DNA of 64,000 nt from Chryseobacterium viscerum (GTDB lineage: Bacteria; Bacteroidota; Bacteroidia; Flavobacteriales; Weeksellaceae), in assembly GCF_025949665.1 (NCBI RefSeq), contig NZ_JAPDFT010000005.1, forward strand, positions 62,001-126,000. The letters run 5' to 3'. Position 1 is the stretch's first letter, and each line of letters opens with the position of its first letter. Under the pieces are notes generated by a model that did no database searches, was not told the origin of the DNA, and saw nothing but the letters and a program-made list of their open reading frames with translations. The position numbers and the translations under genes are program-made. Shown here in pieces: positions 44,864 through 52,574 of the stretch.

Positions 44864-44900
44864 AGAAACCTCACGGGTTTTGAAAACCCGTGAGGTTTGA
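44864..44900 (-). terminator. Terminator after the ADP-ribose cluster
   Basis: A perfect 16-bp stem (44866-44881 with 44883-44898; arm AAACCTCACGGGTTTT) with T-rich sequence following on the minus strand. It lies 40 bp beyond the phosphatase gene that ends the operon and before the next minus-strand gene start at 44758. Confidence 0.8.
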
Positions 44901-44941
44901 TTAATAATAGGACCAGAAGCCAGTTTATCTGTTTAATTCAC

Positions 44942-45670
44942 TTAATTTCTTCCTTTTTCATCCGGATAGAGAGAGGGAAGCGGATCACTTTGCCAGAATT
45001 CTTTGGTATCAATATCCATGATGGATAAAGATCCGGTATAAGCAGCTCCGGTGTCCATATTCCAGATATTGGCTTTGTTGGCTGGTATTTTAATCCCAAT
45101 ATCAAGAGTAGGAGTATGCCCAATAAATATTTCTTTATACAGAAGCAATCTCTTAGGATATAATTCTGAATTCTTTTCCAGTTTTTTATCCATTGCTACA
45201 GCCGTTTCCCAAAGAGTTCTGTCCCATCTGTAATTACTGGAATAGACTTCCTTTTCCGGGCCGTGCATGGAGGCATATCCAGCATGAATAAACAGGCGGT
45301 TCTGATCATCAACATGATAATTTTTCATTCTTTGGAAGAATTCCAGATGAATATCCAGATCTTCCGGGAGATAATCTGCATAGCTTTCTATGGTACTTTT
45401 TCCTCCATTGAAGAGCCATACGTCAGGTTTTTGCCCCAATGCCAGCCAGTCTTCACACCAGGCATCATGATTTCCTTTGATGAAAATGCATTTCTGTTTT
45501 TTGGAAAGTTCGATTAAGAACTGTATAATTTGGGAGGACCCGCTCCATCCGTCTACATAATCTCCCAGGAAAATCAGTTGATCACTTTGTGTAACTTCAG
45601 CTCTTTCAAGAACCTGCTGTAAAGCTTTAGATCCTCCATGAATGTCTCCTATGACTAATGTTCTGCTCAT
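44942..45670 (-). CDS. PPP-type metallophosphatase
   Basis: 242 residues from the ATG at 45670. The metallophosphoesterase motifs are GDIHGGSKAL, GDYVDGWSGS, KGNHDAWCED, FIHAGY and IGHTPTLDIG, all intact, in the arrangement of bacterial PrpA/ApaH-like PPP phosphatases. In this setting (stop of kptA at 45672, one base from overlapping the start) it could remove phosphates from RNA ends, nucleotides or ADP-ribose phosphates. Last gene of the NAD/ADP-ribose operon. The link to RNA repair is inferred from position only. Confidence 0.88.
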   Translation of the reverse strand: MSRTLVIGDIHGGSKALQQVLERAEVTQSDQLIFLGDYVDGWSGSSQIIQFLIELSKKQKCIFIKGNHDAWCEDWLALGQKPDVWLFNGGKSTIESYADYLPEDLDIHLEFFQRMKNYHVDDQNRLFIHAGYASMHGPEKEVYSSNYRWDRTLWETAVAMDKKLEKNSELYPKRLLLYKEIFIGHTPTLDIGIKIPANKANIWNMDTGAAYTGSLSIMDIDTKEFWQSDPLPSLYPDEKGRN

Positions 45671-45671
45671 T

Positions 45672-46214
45672 TTACTTTGAAATATATTTTGCATCTACAA
45701 AATCAGTCAGCCAGACTCCGTTTGCAGACTGATAGAAAGATAATCCATCCTGATGCATTGTTCCGGTTCTGATGGTAAGAATCACAGGTTTGCCGTGTCT
45801 CATCCCGACCTTTGCAGCAGTCTCTTTATCAGCACTTAAGTGTACATGCTGGCGTGTTCTTTTTTCAATTCCTTTGTCTAAAATTGAAGAAATATTGGCT
45901 TCTGCAGTTCCGTGATAAAGGAATTCAGGAGGCTGTTTAACTTCCAGAGCCAGATCTATATCAATGGAATGTCCCTGGCTGGCTCTGATCATGGTTTTAT
46001 CTTCGTTAAAGGCAAAACGTTTTTTATTATTGGTTTCTACTACCTCATCCAGTTCTTCAGGAGTAAAATATATTCTTTTCTTTGCTGATTTTGCTCTCAA
46101 CTCTTCTATATCTGCCCAACCGTTTTCATCCAACGAAAGTCCAATGCTTTCTGGTTGATGTCGTAAGATCAGGCTTAAAAATTTACTTATTTTTTTCTTT
46201 TCTATTTCATTCAT
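45672..46214 (-). CDS. kptA: RNA 2'-phosphotransferase KptA/Tpt1
   Basis: 180 residues. It transfers an internal 2'-phosphate from RNA to NAD+, giving ADP-ribose 1'',2''-cyclic phosphate and nicotinamide. Conserved features are KFLSLILRHQP (Arg18, His19), IRASQGHSI (Arg77), the NAD-binding FLYHGTA (His101) and RQHVHLS, plus GVWLTDFV near the end; all catalytic positions are present. Bacteria rarely have tRNA introns, so bacterial KptA is thought to serve RNA repair or NAD-linked processes. It lies 10 bp after the ADP-ribosylglycohydrolase gene in one operon. Confidence 0.93.
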   Translation of the reverse strand: MNEIEKKKISKFLSLILRHQPESIGLSLDENGWADIEELRAKSAKKRIYFTPEELDEVVETNNKKRFAFNEDKTMIRASQGHSIDIDLALEVKQPPEFLYHGTAEANISSILDKGIEKRTRQHVHLSADKETAAKVGMRHGKPVILTIRTGTMHQDGLSFYQSANGVWLTDFVDAKYISK

Positions 46215-46224
46215 GATGTGTGTT

Positions 46225-47190
46225 TTAATTCATTAATTTATGGTGTAATTTCTCACACAATGCTTCAATATCATCTTTCCTCACCAGCTCAGCAATCCAT
46301 TCTTCAGGAATATTTTCATATCCATAATAAATTCCTGCAATTCCTCCGGTAATGGCTCCTGTTGTATCTGTATCTTCTCCGAGGTTGACAGCTTTCAAAA
46401 CTGCTTCAGAATAGCTTTCTGAGTTTAGAAAACACCAAAGGGAAGCTTCGAGACTGTGAAGAACATAACCTCCAGAACTTATTTCCTCCTCCTGCAACGT
46501 ATGCAAAGGAGCTAAATCATATTCCCCAACTTTTAGCCCTAAAATCCGATGAAATTTATTCATTTCATTTTGTGAACAAATAGGATTACAATCCAAAAAT
46601 TCACAAACTGTTTTCTGCATTGCCCTATATGCTTCCCATTTATCTTTTCCTTTTAGAATTTCCAAAGCAAATTCTAAATAAATAAAACAGGCTAAAATAG
46701 AACGGATATGTCTGTGTGTAATAGAGGAAACGTCTTTTATAATATCAAAGCGTTTCTCAATAGGAAAATCCTTGATATAAAATAATATCGGCATGATCCG
46801 CATTAAAGATCCGTTTCCATTATCGAACTCCGAATTTCCTCCGCATAAAGTAGGAGAAACACCTTTTCCAACTTTATAAATTGCTTGTGATGTTGCAATA
46901 CCTATGTCAAAAACCTTTCCATGAGGAGTCCATATTTCCGCATTGTACCATTGTAAAAATTTCAATGCCATATCTGCAAGGTCATATCCTTTACACAAAC
47001 TATCTGCAAGACACAATGTCAAAGAACCATCATCACTCCATGTTCCTGCAGGCTGGTGATGGGTTCCTAAAGCACGCATTTTAGTGACTGGTGAACGCTT
47101 AAGCTGTTCTCTACTTCTAAATTCTACAGGAACACCAAGAGCGTCTCCGATACAGACGCCCATGATTCCTGCTTTTACTTTGTTTTCCAT
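46225..47190 (-). CDS. ADP-ribosylglycohydrolase (DraG/ARH family)
   Basis: 321 residues from the ATG at 47190, whose A overlaps the sirtuin stop (TGATG arrangement). Mg-binding motifs GDALGVPVEF and TWSDDGSLTLCLADSL near the N-terminus and NLGEDTDTTGAITGGIAGIYYG near the C-terminus match the DraG/ARH family, which removes ADP-ribose from protein Arg or other acceptors. It is encoded beside a sirtuin, macrodomain and NADAR, so several ADP-ribose hydrolases occur together here. Confidence 0.93.
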   Translation of the reverse strand: MENKVKAGIMGVCIGDALGVPVEFRSREQLKRSPVTKMRALGTHHQPAGTWSDDGSLTLCLADSLCKGYDLADMALKFLQWYNAEIWTPHGKVFDIGIATSQAIYKVGKGVSPTLCGGNSEFDNGNGSLMRIMPILFYIKDFPIEKRFDIIKDVSSITHRHIRSILACFIYLEFALEILKGKDKWEAYRAMQKTVCEFLDCNPICSQNEMNKFHRILGLKVGEYDLAPLHTLQEEEISSGGYVLHSLEASLWCFLNSESYSEAVLKAVNLGEDTDTTGAITGGIAGIYYGYENIPEEWIAELVRKDDIEALCEKLHHKLMN

Positions 47191-47876
47191 CAAGCAAGGT
47201 TTACCAGTTTATCAAACAATAGCTTCATTCCCTGGGTTGCGGTTTCTTTCATCACTACAGCTCTTTGTCCGTATCCAAATCCTGTTTCATTAGGATTGAT
47301 AACAATTAAAAGACAGTCATCTTTAATATCATGAATCAGGCCTGCTGCCGGATATACCTGCAAAGAAGTTCCAATTACCAGTAAAACATCTGATTCTCTG
47401 ACAATTTCCCGCGCATTCTGATATAGAGGAACGTCTTCTCCAAACCAAACGATAAAAGGTCTTAACTGTGCCCCGTCTTCGGCTTTATCTCCGATATTGA
47501 TATCCTTTTTTTGTTCATAAATCAGTTTCTTATTGCTGCATGAGCATGATTTAAATAATTCTCCATGAATATGAAGGATATTGGTAGATCCTGCTCTTTC
47601 ATGAAGATCATCAATATTCTGGGTAATAATCTGAACTTCAAAATGTTTTTCCAGCTCTGCCAATAAGTGATGAGCTTCGTTGGGCTGTACTTCATGCAGC
47701 TGGCGTCTTCTCTGGTTGTAAAATTCCAGGACCAAAGCTCTGTCTTTTCTCCATCCTTCCGGACTTGCCACATCCGTTACATTATGATTTTCCCAAAGAC
47801 CGTCTCCGTCTCTGAAGGTTTTTATTCCGCTTTCGGCACTGATTCCTGCACCGCTTAATATGGTTAGCTTTTTCAT
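47190..47876 (-). CDS. SIR2-family NAD-dependent deacylase, class III-like
   Basis: 228 residues. The NAD-binding motifs LSGAGISAESGIKTFRD (8-23) and ITQNIDDLHERAGS (84-97) and catalytic His104 (HIHGEL) are intact. Tyr53 and Arg56 in FYNQRRRQL match the class III signature of SIRT5/CobB that accepts succinyl/malonyl-lysine. The structural zinc site is incomplete: only Cys111 and Cys113 are seen, and the second CxxC pair is missing from the loop before LRPFIVWFGE. It hydrolyses NAD to give O-acyl-ADP-ribose, the substrate of the adjacent macrodomain, which ends 4 bp away. Confidence 0.92.
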   Translation of the reverse strand: MKKLTILSGAGISAESGIKTFRDGDGLWENHNVTDVASPEGWRKDRALVLEFYNQRRRQLHEVQPNEAHHLLAELEKHFEVQIITQNIDDLHERAGSTNILHIHGELFKSCSCSNKKLIYEQKKDINIGDKAEDGAQLRPFIVWFGEDVPLYQNAREIVRESDVLLVIGTSLQVYPAAGLIHDIKDDCLLIVINPNETGFGYGQRAVVMKETATQGMKLLFDKLVNLA

Positions 47877-47880
47877 TGGT

Positions 47881-48387
47881 TTAATCTAATAGTTTTTTGT
47901 AAATCATTTCATTTTCATCATCAAAGCAAACAAAAATAATTTTCTCAATAATATCTGAATGAAATTTTCTGACCTCGTCTACCGCAATTTTTCCTGCCAG
48001 TTCTTTTGGAAATCTGTATACACCTGTACTGATATTGGGAAAAGCAATGGTTTTTACACCAAGATTTTCAGCCAATTTCAATGAATTATGGTAACAATCT
48101 GCCAGAAACTTAGATTCTTTTTCTTCATTTCCATTCCAAACCGGGCCTACCGTATGGATAACATATCTGGCCGGAAGATTTCCCGCACCAGTTATTACAG
48201 CTTCACCAGTATTGCATTTGCCCTGTCTGTTTCTAATTGCTCTGCATTCTTCTAATATCTCCGGACCTCCAGCTCTATGAATGGCTCCATCTACCCCGCC
48301 TCCACCAAGTAAAGACGAATTGGCTGCATTGACAATTGCATCAGCATTGATCTTTGTGATATCTCCTTTTATTAATTCAATTTTCAT
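47881..48387 (-). CDS. Macrodomain protein, O-acyl-ADP-ribose deacylase type
   Basis: 168 residues, a single MacroD/YmdB-type domain. Conserved elements: ADAIVNAANSSLLGGGGVDGAIHRAGG (Asn20, Asp33), TGEAVITGAGNLPARYVIHTVGPVW and the substrate loop AFPNISTGVYRFP. Such enzymes hydrolyse O-acetyl-ADP-ribose and mono-ADP-ribosyl adducts. It precedes the sirtuin gene by 4 bp and overlaps the upstream gene by 4 bp, so the product of the sirtuin is likely its substrate. Confidence 0.94.
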   Translation of the reverse strand: MKIELIKGDITKINADAIVNAANSSLLGGGGVDGAIHRAGGPEILEECRAIRNRQGKCNTGEAVITGAGNLPARYVIHTVGPVWNGNEEKESKFLADCYHNSLKLAENLGVKTIAFPNISTGVYRFPKELAGKIAVDEVRKFHSDIIEKIIFVCFDDENEMIYKKLLD

Positions 48388-48809
48388 TTTAAATTGAGTT
48401 TTTTAATGTTGGAAATCAGTTTTTCCAACTCACTATTCGCAGCTTTCTCAAAATCATCTCCTATAAATACTTTGGTTACTTTGATGTTTCCTACAATTGC
48501 TTTATTAAAACCATCCAACTCTTCTGATGGCACCCATAGTTCGTTGTGGTTTCTTGCTCCTACATTCTGTGCAGGATATTGATCTGCCACTTCATCCAAT
48601 ACATCAAATTGGGTTACAAAACCAAGATAGTTTCCGGCTTCATCTCTGGTATTCCATTTTTCTGCAATCTCTGAAGCATAGTTTTCATCAAGAACGGGAT
48701 AAAAAATAGGCTGCCATTCTAATCTAGGAGGAAATTTTCTAAATCCACTTTCTATAATTAAGATCATTTCTTTTTCTCCTACGGGTCTGTATAATGTTGT
48801 AGTTTTCAT
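48384..48809 (-). CDS. Hypothetical, possible ADP-ribosyltransferase-fold protein (annotated elsewhere as ADP-ribosylation/crystallin J1)
   Basis: 141 residues from the ATG at 48809. I know closely similar proteins only under the label ADP-ribosylation/crystallin J1, but the length and motifs do not fit a glycohydrolase. The order TLYRPVGEKEMILIIESGF (Arg8), YASEIAEKWN, FVTQFDV and NELWVPSEEL (Glu90) follows the beta-strand Arg, helix, Ser/Tyr and Glu layout of small ADP-ribosyltransferases. This is an inference from pattern, not from a recognised family. If right, the operon holds a transferase together with its reversing hydrolases. It overlaps the macrodomain gene by 4 bp. Confidence 0.6.
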   Translation of the reverse strand: MKTTTLYRPVGEKEMILIIESGFRKFPPRLEWQPIFYPVLDENYASEIAEKWNTRDEAGNYLGFVTQFDVLDEVADQYPAQNVGARNHNELWVPSEELDGFNKAIVGNIKVTKVFIGDDFEKAANSELEKLISNIKKLNLK

Positions 48810-48878
48810 GGTTATTATTTTTTCAATCATTAATCATTCTTCTATTAAATATAAAATTAATACTTGTATCTGCAGGAT

Positions 48879-49949
48879 TTAAAAAATCTGTTTAAAATCT
48901 TTTGAATACGGAGAATATGATCCATAGACTGCATCAAATTCTATATCCAGATTTTCTGGTTTAAATTTCTCATCTAGCTGATCTAAACAGGTAACAACAA
49001 GGTTCTTTTTAACCGGAAATACATAAGCTCCATCCAGTTTTAAGGCATAATTCAAAAGGTTATAATCTATTTCTCCTGTTCTTAAATCCTTCTGATATTC
49101 ATTAAATGTACAGGTTTCTTCTTCATTATTTTTCAGTTTCATTTCTTTTTCACTGCTCATCCAGCCGTTTCCATGGCGGGTACCATAACTTCTGGTCACA
49201 TAATACATTTCAATGTCTTCAATTTTTAAAAGTCTGCAGATTTCGTATGCATTCTTTGAGGTGGTATGAGCATAAGTCACATTGGGAAAAATACCATGAT
49301 CCATATCGAGTAAAATACCCTGGCTTCCTTCAAAAATCAGGTGATCGAAGTAAGCCAGGTAGTTATAATCATTTATTTTCCAATCAATGCTGTCAATAGC
49401 TTCTAAAAAAGGGTGCAGAAGTTCACTGATTTCACTTTCATCTACAAAACCATAGTAATAGGCAATTCCTTTCAGCTTTTCCATCAGCATTTCTCTGGGT
49501 GCTATGAAATCTATGGCGAATAGTTTGTAAGGACTTTCGTGTCTTTTCATGGTAGCCCCTACTCCTTTTCCGCAGGTTCCGTGTTCCAGATTTCTAGCAT
49601 TGATTCTGTTCTGCCATACATCAAAAGGAGTGGTAATCTTTGCCAGTGGATGAATATGAAGTGCAATATTTCCGTTCTTTGTTTTTAATTCTTCTCTTTC
49701 ATTGAGCAGAAAAACAGGATGAATGGTACAGTGCTCCGTGAAGTAAGAGGGTAATCCGCGAAGAGACCCGCTGGCAAAACTTGAGTGTACATGCTTTTTA
49801 TCATCAATCATCACCGTATGGGCAGCCTGCTGCCCCCCTGAAAAGCGGATTACAACCGCCTCCGGATTCTTTGAAGCCAAAAAATCTGTTGTAATCCCTT
49901 TTCCTTCATCACCAAAACCAAGTCCTATTACTATCTGTGCCTTTTTCAT
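48879..49949 (-). CDS. Short adenylosuccinate synthetase (PurA) paralog
   Basis: 356 residues against about 430 for PurA. Family motifs remain: VIGLGFGDEGKGITTDFLA (catalytic Asp14), FSGGQQAAHTV (His44, in place of GGNNAGHT), GKGVGATMKRHE, FEGSQGILLDMDHG and, near the end, LVVTCLDQLDEKF for purine/GTP recognition. The C-terminal RPRRCGW region is missing. Known PurA makes adenylosuccinate from IMP, Asp and GTP; the phage PurZ homolog uses dGMP. Which nucleotide this one uses is unknown. It is embedded in an ADP-ribose operon, where a housekeeping PurA would not be expected. Confidence 0.85.
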   Translation of the reverse strand: MKKAQIVIGLGFGDEGKGITTDFLASKNPEAVVIRFSGGQQAAHTVMIDDKKHVHSSFASGSLRGLPSYFTEHCTIHPVFLLNEREELKTKNGNIALHIHPLAKITTPFDVWQNRINARNLEHGTCGKGVGATMKRHESPYKLFAIDFIAPREMLMEKLKGIAYYYGFVDESEISELLHPFLEAIDSIDWKINDYNYLAYFDHLIFEGSQGILLDMDHGIFPNVTYAHTTSKNAYEICRLLKIEDIEMYYVTRSYGTRHGNGWMSSEKEMKLKNNEEETCTFNEYQKDLRTGEIDYNLLNYALKLDGAYVFPVKKNLVVTCLDQLDEKFKPENLDIEFDAVYGSYSPYSKDFKQIF

Positions 49950-50020
49950 GTCCTTTTTTTTTGAAAGCCTTTGCCATCTTCATTTATGTTTTTAATTTCC
50001 TTGATGGCAATTGCTCTGTT

Positions 50021-50875
50021 TTAAAGCATTTGAAATTGATCTAATCCTTCTGTTTCTGTTGTTCCAAAGGTTTGATTTTTAAATTTATTGCAGATGATTT
50101 CTTTAATAACATTCGGAATTTCTCTGTGATCTTCTATGGAGATACAATTTTTTCCCAATAGTTCTTTCCACCCTCTGTCTGCTCTCAGCGCCTGATCTGA
50201 ATGTAAAACACTGATATGGTATACTTCGTACTTCTTCTTTACTTCTTCCAGCAATTCAAGATGAGTATAAGTTTGCTGTCCTTTTCCCATAATTTCTCTG
50301 ATGGCGGAAGCAGGAAGTGTTTTTAAACAGGGTTCATCACCAACGGTAAACAGTAATCCTTTTTGCTTTCTTTTTTCAAAGGCATCTGTTCTGGTATGAA
50401 AAGCAGCGAAATACCAGGCTAAAAGATAGCTTTCTCCGGCATTTCCACCTCCACCTGATTCAATATAAGTACGGGTGAGCCACATATCCAATTCTGCGTC
50501 CCCTGATTCAAACTGGCCAACCTGTAGCGGGTAACCATCGCATTCATGATCTCCGATTCCAAGAAACAACAAGGCCGGATCAGGAACACCTCCCTGAATA
50601 ATTCCTCCCATTAGTTTTGGTAATCCATCTCTGATCAGTTCGTGAGGAATATGTCCCATGCTTCCGGTAACATCCAATCCCAAAATAATCGGAACTGAGT
50701 TGGGGTGAACTTCTGAGTCTCTGGATTCTCTGAAGGAAATTCCGTGAGGATTCATTGATTCATGAGCCATTCTTTTGGCATTCTGGGTAAAAATTTCACC
50801 CGCGGATTTTGTTCCGTAACCTGCTTTTCTTGCTCTGTCATAACGAGCGTCTAAATCGTATCTTGTACTTCCCAT
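50021..50875 (-). CDS. vWA-domain protein
   Basis: 284 residues, no signal peptide. A charged N-terminal stretch (DLDARYDRARKAGYGTKSAGEIF) precedes a von Willebrand A domain with the MIDAS motif IILGLDVTGSMGH (68-74), the Thr site in IESGGGGNAGESYLLA and Asp in FLGIGDHECDG and LLFTVGDEPC. No TROVE/HEAT region is present, so it is not a complete Ro60-like protein. Its partner may be the 113-residue protein encoded 2 bp upstream. Function unknown. Confidence 0.85.
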   Translation of the reverse strand: MGSTRYDLDARYDRARKAGYGTKSAGEIFTQNAKRMAHESMNPHGISFRESRDSEVHPNSVPIILGLDVTGSMGHIPHELIRDGLPKLMGGIIQGGVPDPALLFLGIGDHECDGYPLQVGQFESGDAELDMWLTRTYIESGGGGNAGESYLLAWYFAAFHTRTDAFEKRKQKGLLFTVGDEPCLKTLPASAIREIMGKGQQTYTHLELLEEVKKKYEVYHISVLHSDQALRADRGWKELLGKNCISIEDHREIPNVIKEIICNKFKNQTFGTTETEGLDQFQML

Positions 50876-50877
50876 GA

Positions 50878-51213
50878 CTATACTATTTTTCCAAATAAAT
50901 ATTCAAATCTCTTTTGGGTAACTTCAAGCTGAATATTCAGATTTCTGATTGTTAATGATAATTCTATGTCTTTCTGAACGAATGCTTCGGGATTAAAATC
51001 CGCAAAAGTCAGACTGTTCCTGTCTAAAGGACTGATATCAATAAGCCCTTCCTGTTCGCGCTCAAGTCTTTTGATTTTTAATTCGATATCTTCAACTCTG
51101 CGTCTGTAGATCAGTTCGGAATCTGCTCCGATGATCCTTGCACGGTCTTCTCTGATCTGATCATTATTTCTTTGTAATGATTCGATAAATCTTGGTTTTA
51201 ATTCATCTTCCAC
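50878..51213 (-). CDS. Small charged coiled-coil protein
   Basis: About 111 residues. No ATG is available: the frame starts with TTG (51219) or GTG (51213), after an in-frame stop at 51220-51222, and I chose GTG. The protein is strongly helical and charged (FIESLQRNNDQIREDRARI, VEDIELKIKRLEREQEGL, NLNIQLEVTQKRFEYLF), consistent with a coiled coil. It is the first gene of the long operon, behind a palindromic operator at 51229-51249, and is 2 bp from the vWA gene. No family recognised. Confidence 0.65.
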   Translation of the reverse strand: MEDELKPRFIESLQRNNDQIREDRARIIGADSELIYRRRVEDIELKIKRLEREQEGLIDISPLDRNSLTFADFNPEAFVQKDIELSLTIRNLNIQLEVTQKRFEYLFGKIV

Positions 51214-51228
51214 GATCAATTATTTTTA

Positions 51229-51249
51229 TTTGTGTTAATATTACGCTAA
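51229..51249. promoter_or_regulatory. 21-bp palindromic operator (NrtR-type candidate), operon site
   Basis: Half-sites TTTGTGTTAA and ATTACGCTAA around a central T (right half reverse complement TTAGCGTAAT). It lies 15 bp upstream of the small coiled-coil gene, in the leader region of the long operon. It shares half-site sequence and spacing with three other sites in this cluster. Confidence 0.65.
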
Positions 51250-51290
51250 TCAAACAAGACATAATAACGCCTCTCTCTTTTCCAGATGAT

Positions 51291-51839
51291 TTAAATTTTT
51301 GAATACATTACATCTGTTCTCAAAACATATTTCAATCCGCTGATCAGAGTTTTTCCTTCATGCCTTAACGGGTGGTGAAAAATAAGAGCCGTCCCTTTTT
51401 TAGGAGCTACTGTAAACAGGTTTTCAAATTCTGTTTCTCCTCCTTCAAAATCATCATTTAGATAGATCATAAAGGTGTAAAAGCTTTTCTCATTTTCATT
51501 TCTGATATAGCTTCCATCTCTGTGCATTTTAAACTGTTGTCCGGGAGCATATCGATACACTCTAAGCATTTCATTAAAGTTAAGAAGCTGATATCCATCT
51601 TGTTCCTGAGGTAGAAATTCAGATGCTTTTTTAAACAGATCTTCAGCCATTGTTTCATCAAAGATCATTAGCCTATCATTATTTCTGACTCCTTTATTCA
51701 TCTGCTGGCGTCCGAATACATTAATCTTTGCTTCTTCAAAAACTTTTTCCTGCGAAAGACTGATATAATGATCACATTCTGTTTCGGTAAGAAAATCTTC
51801 AATCAGAAATATCTGTGGGTGTAGTTCTATTTTTTCCAT
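51291..51839 (-). CDS. 2OG-Fe(II) oxygenase, prolyl-4-hydroxylase type
   Basis: 182 residues. The Fe-binding HxD is in FKMHRDGSY and the distal His in LIFHHPLRHEGKTLISGLKYVLRTDVMY, which also carries the 2-oxoglutarate-binding basic residue. The N-terminal FLIEDFLTETECDHYI and FNEMLRVYRYAPGQ are typical of small P4H-like proteins. It hydroxylates a peptidyl or RNA-related target in homologs. It lies downstream of NADAR by 28 bp on the same strand and belongs to the NADAR transcript. Confidence 0.9.
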   Translation of the reverse strand: MEKIELHPQIFLIEDFLTETECDHYISLSQEKVFEEAKINVFGRQQMNKGVRNNDRLMIFDETMAEDLFKKASEFLPQEQDGYQLLNFNEMLRVYRYAPGQQFKMHRDGSYIRNENEKSFYTFMIYLNDDFEGGETEFENLFTVAPKKGTALIFHHPLRHEGKTLISGLKYVLRTDVMYSKI

Positions 51840-51867
51840 GATTCCTATTTTGTGTTGGTGTTGTGTT

Positions 51868-52410
51868 TTACTTTCTTAATTCATCTCTTACTTCCATCAA
51901 AGCAAATCCTAAAAGATTTTCTCCATTCCAGAGTAAAGGATTTTCTGCTCTGCTATCTGTTTCCAGCATCCCAATTCCCCAGATCCTGTCATAAGGACTC
52001 GCTTCCACAAGAATTTTATCTGCGGTTGACAAAAGAAAGTCTTTAAATTTCTGATTTTGAGAGAATTTTAAAAGATTTCCCTGGGTTACAATTTCATACT
52101 TATGCTCGTCCCAAAGTATCGGATTAAAGTTTTTTACTTTTCGGCCTAAAGCTTTTGCCTGGTTGGGAGTTGCCGCCTTTAAGATTTCTTCTTCTGTTTC
52201 AGGATCATTAAATAATCTTGCTTTTCCGGCCATCATATAGTGTTCTGCAGTTTTATATATGATCCCGTTTTCTTCAAATTTTCCAGGATACCATTGGCTA
52301 AAACATGATTTGGTGACAATATCTTTTGCGGTATGCCCCCAGAAAAAAAGAAATTTTATTCTTTCCTTCTTTTGAAAACGTTCTGTAATATTCTGTAAGG
52401 TGTAATTCAT
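51868..52410 (-). CDS. NADAR (YbiA-like) family protein
   Basis: 180 residues from the ATG at 52410. The frame extends to 52431, but that stretch contains an operator and the -7 element, so the shorter form is preferred. Family blocks are FLFFWGHTA, CFSQWYPGKFEENGIIYKTAEHYMMAGKARLF, EASPYDRIWGIGM and NLLGFALMEVRDEL. NADAR proteins cleave N-glycosidic links of ADP-ribose derivatives or riboflavin precursors, and some reverse guanine ADP-ribosylation in DarT-type systems. First gene of its transcript; controlled by two operators at 52412-52432 and 52466-52486. Confidence 0.92.
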   Translation of the reverse strand: MNYTLQNITERFQKKERIKFLFFWGHTAKDIVTKSCFSQWYPGKFEENGIIYKTAEHYMMAGKARLFNDPETEEEILKAATPNQAKALGRKVKNFNPILWDEHKYEIVTQGNLLKFSQNQKFKDFLLSTADKILVEASPYDRIWGIGMLETDSRAENPLLWNGENLLGFALMEVRDELRK

Positions 52411-52411
52411 G

Positions 52412-52432
52412 ATTGTGTTATTTTTACACAAA
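52412..52432. promoter_or_regulatory. 21-bp operator, NADAR proximal site
   Basis: Half-sites ATTGTGTTAT and TTTACACAAA (reverse complement TTTGTGTAAA), with the GTGT and ACAC cores separated by 7 bp. It overlaps the -7 element (52429-52436) and ends directly before the NADAR start codon, a position suited to repression. Confidence 0.6.
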
Positions 52433-52461
52433 TTTAAAATAATATCAGTCTTTACACCAAA
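52429..52461 (-). promoter_or_regulatory. NADAR promoter
   Basis: Minus strand: TTTG (52458-52461), 21-bp spacer, TAAATTTG (52429-52436). The spacing equals that of the two-component promoter at 10536-10568. Operators cover both its -7 end and the region just upstream. Confidence 0.55.
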
Positions 52462-52465
52462 TTTA

Positions 52466-52486
52466 TTTGTGTTAATTTTACGCTAA
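52466..52486. promoter_or_regulatory. 21-bp operator, NADAR distal site
   Basis: Half-sites TTTGTGTTAA and TTTACGCTAA (reverse complement TTAGCGTAAA) around a central T. It lies immediately upstream of the NADAR promoter's TTTG. The left half is identical to that of the operon site at 51229-51238. Confidence 0.65.
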
Positions 52487-52574
52487 TAAATATAAACAAT
52501 TGATTTTCAATTATAAAAATTTATTTTTTCAAACCATGAATAACTCAAATTTTAATCACAAATGACACAAATCT

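Noticed and set aside
46225..46260. GTGT and ACAC cores near the end of the ADP-ribosylglycohydrolase gene as a fifth operator
   Set aside because: The spacing is 8 rather than 7 bp, the outer bases do not fit and it is inside coding sequence.
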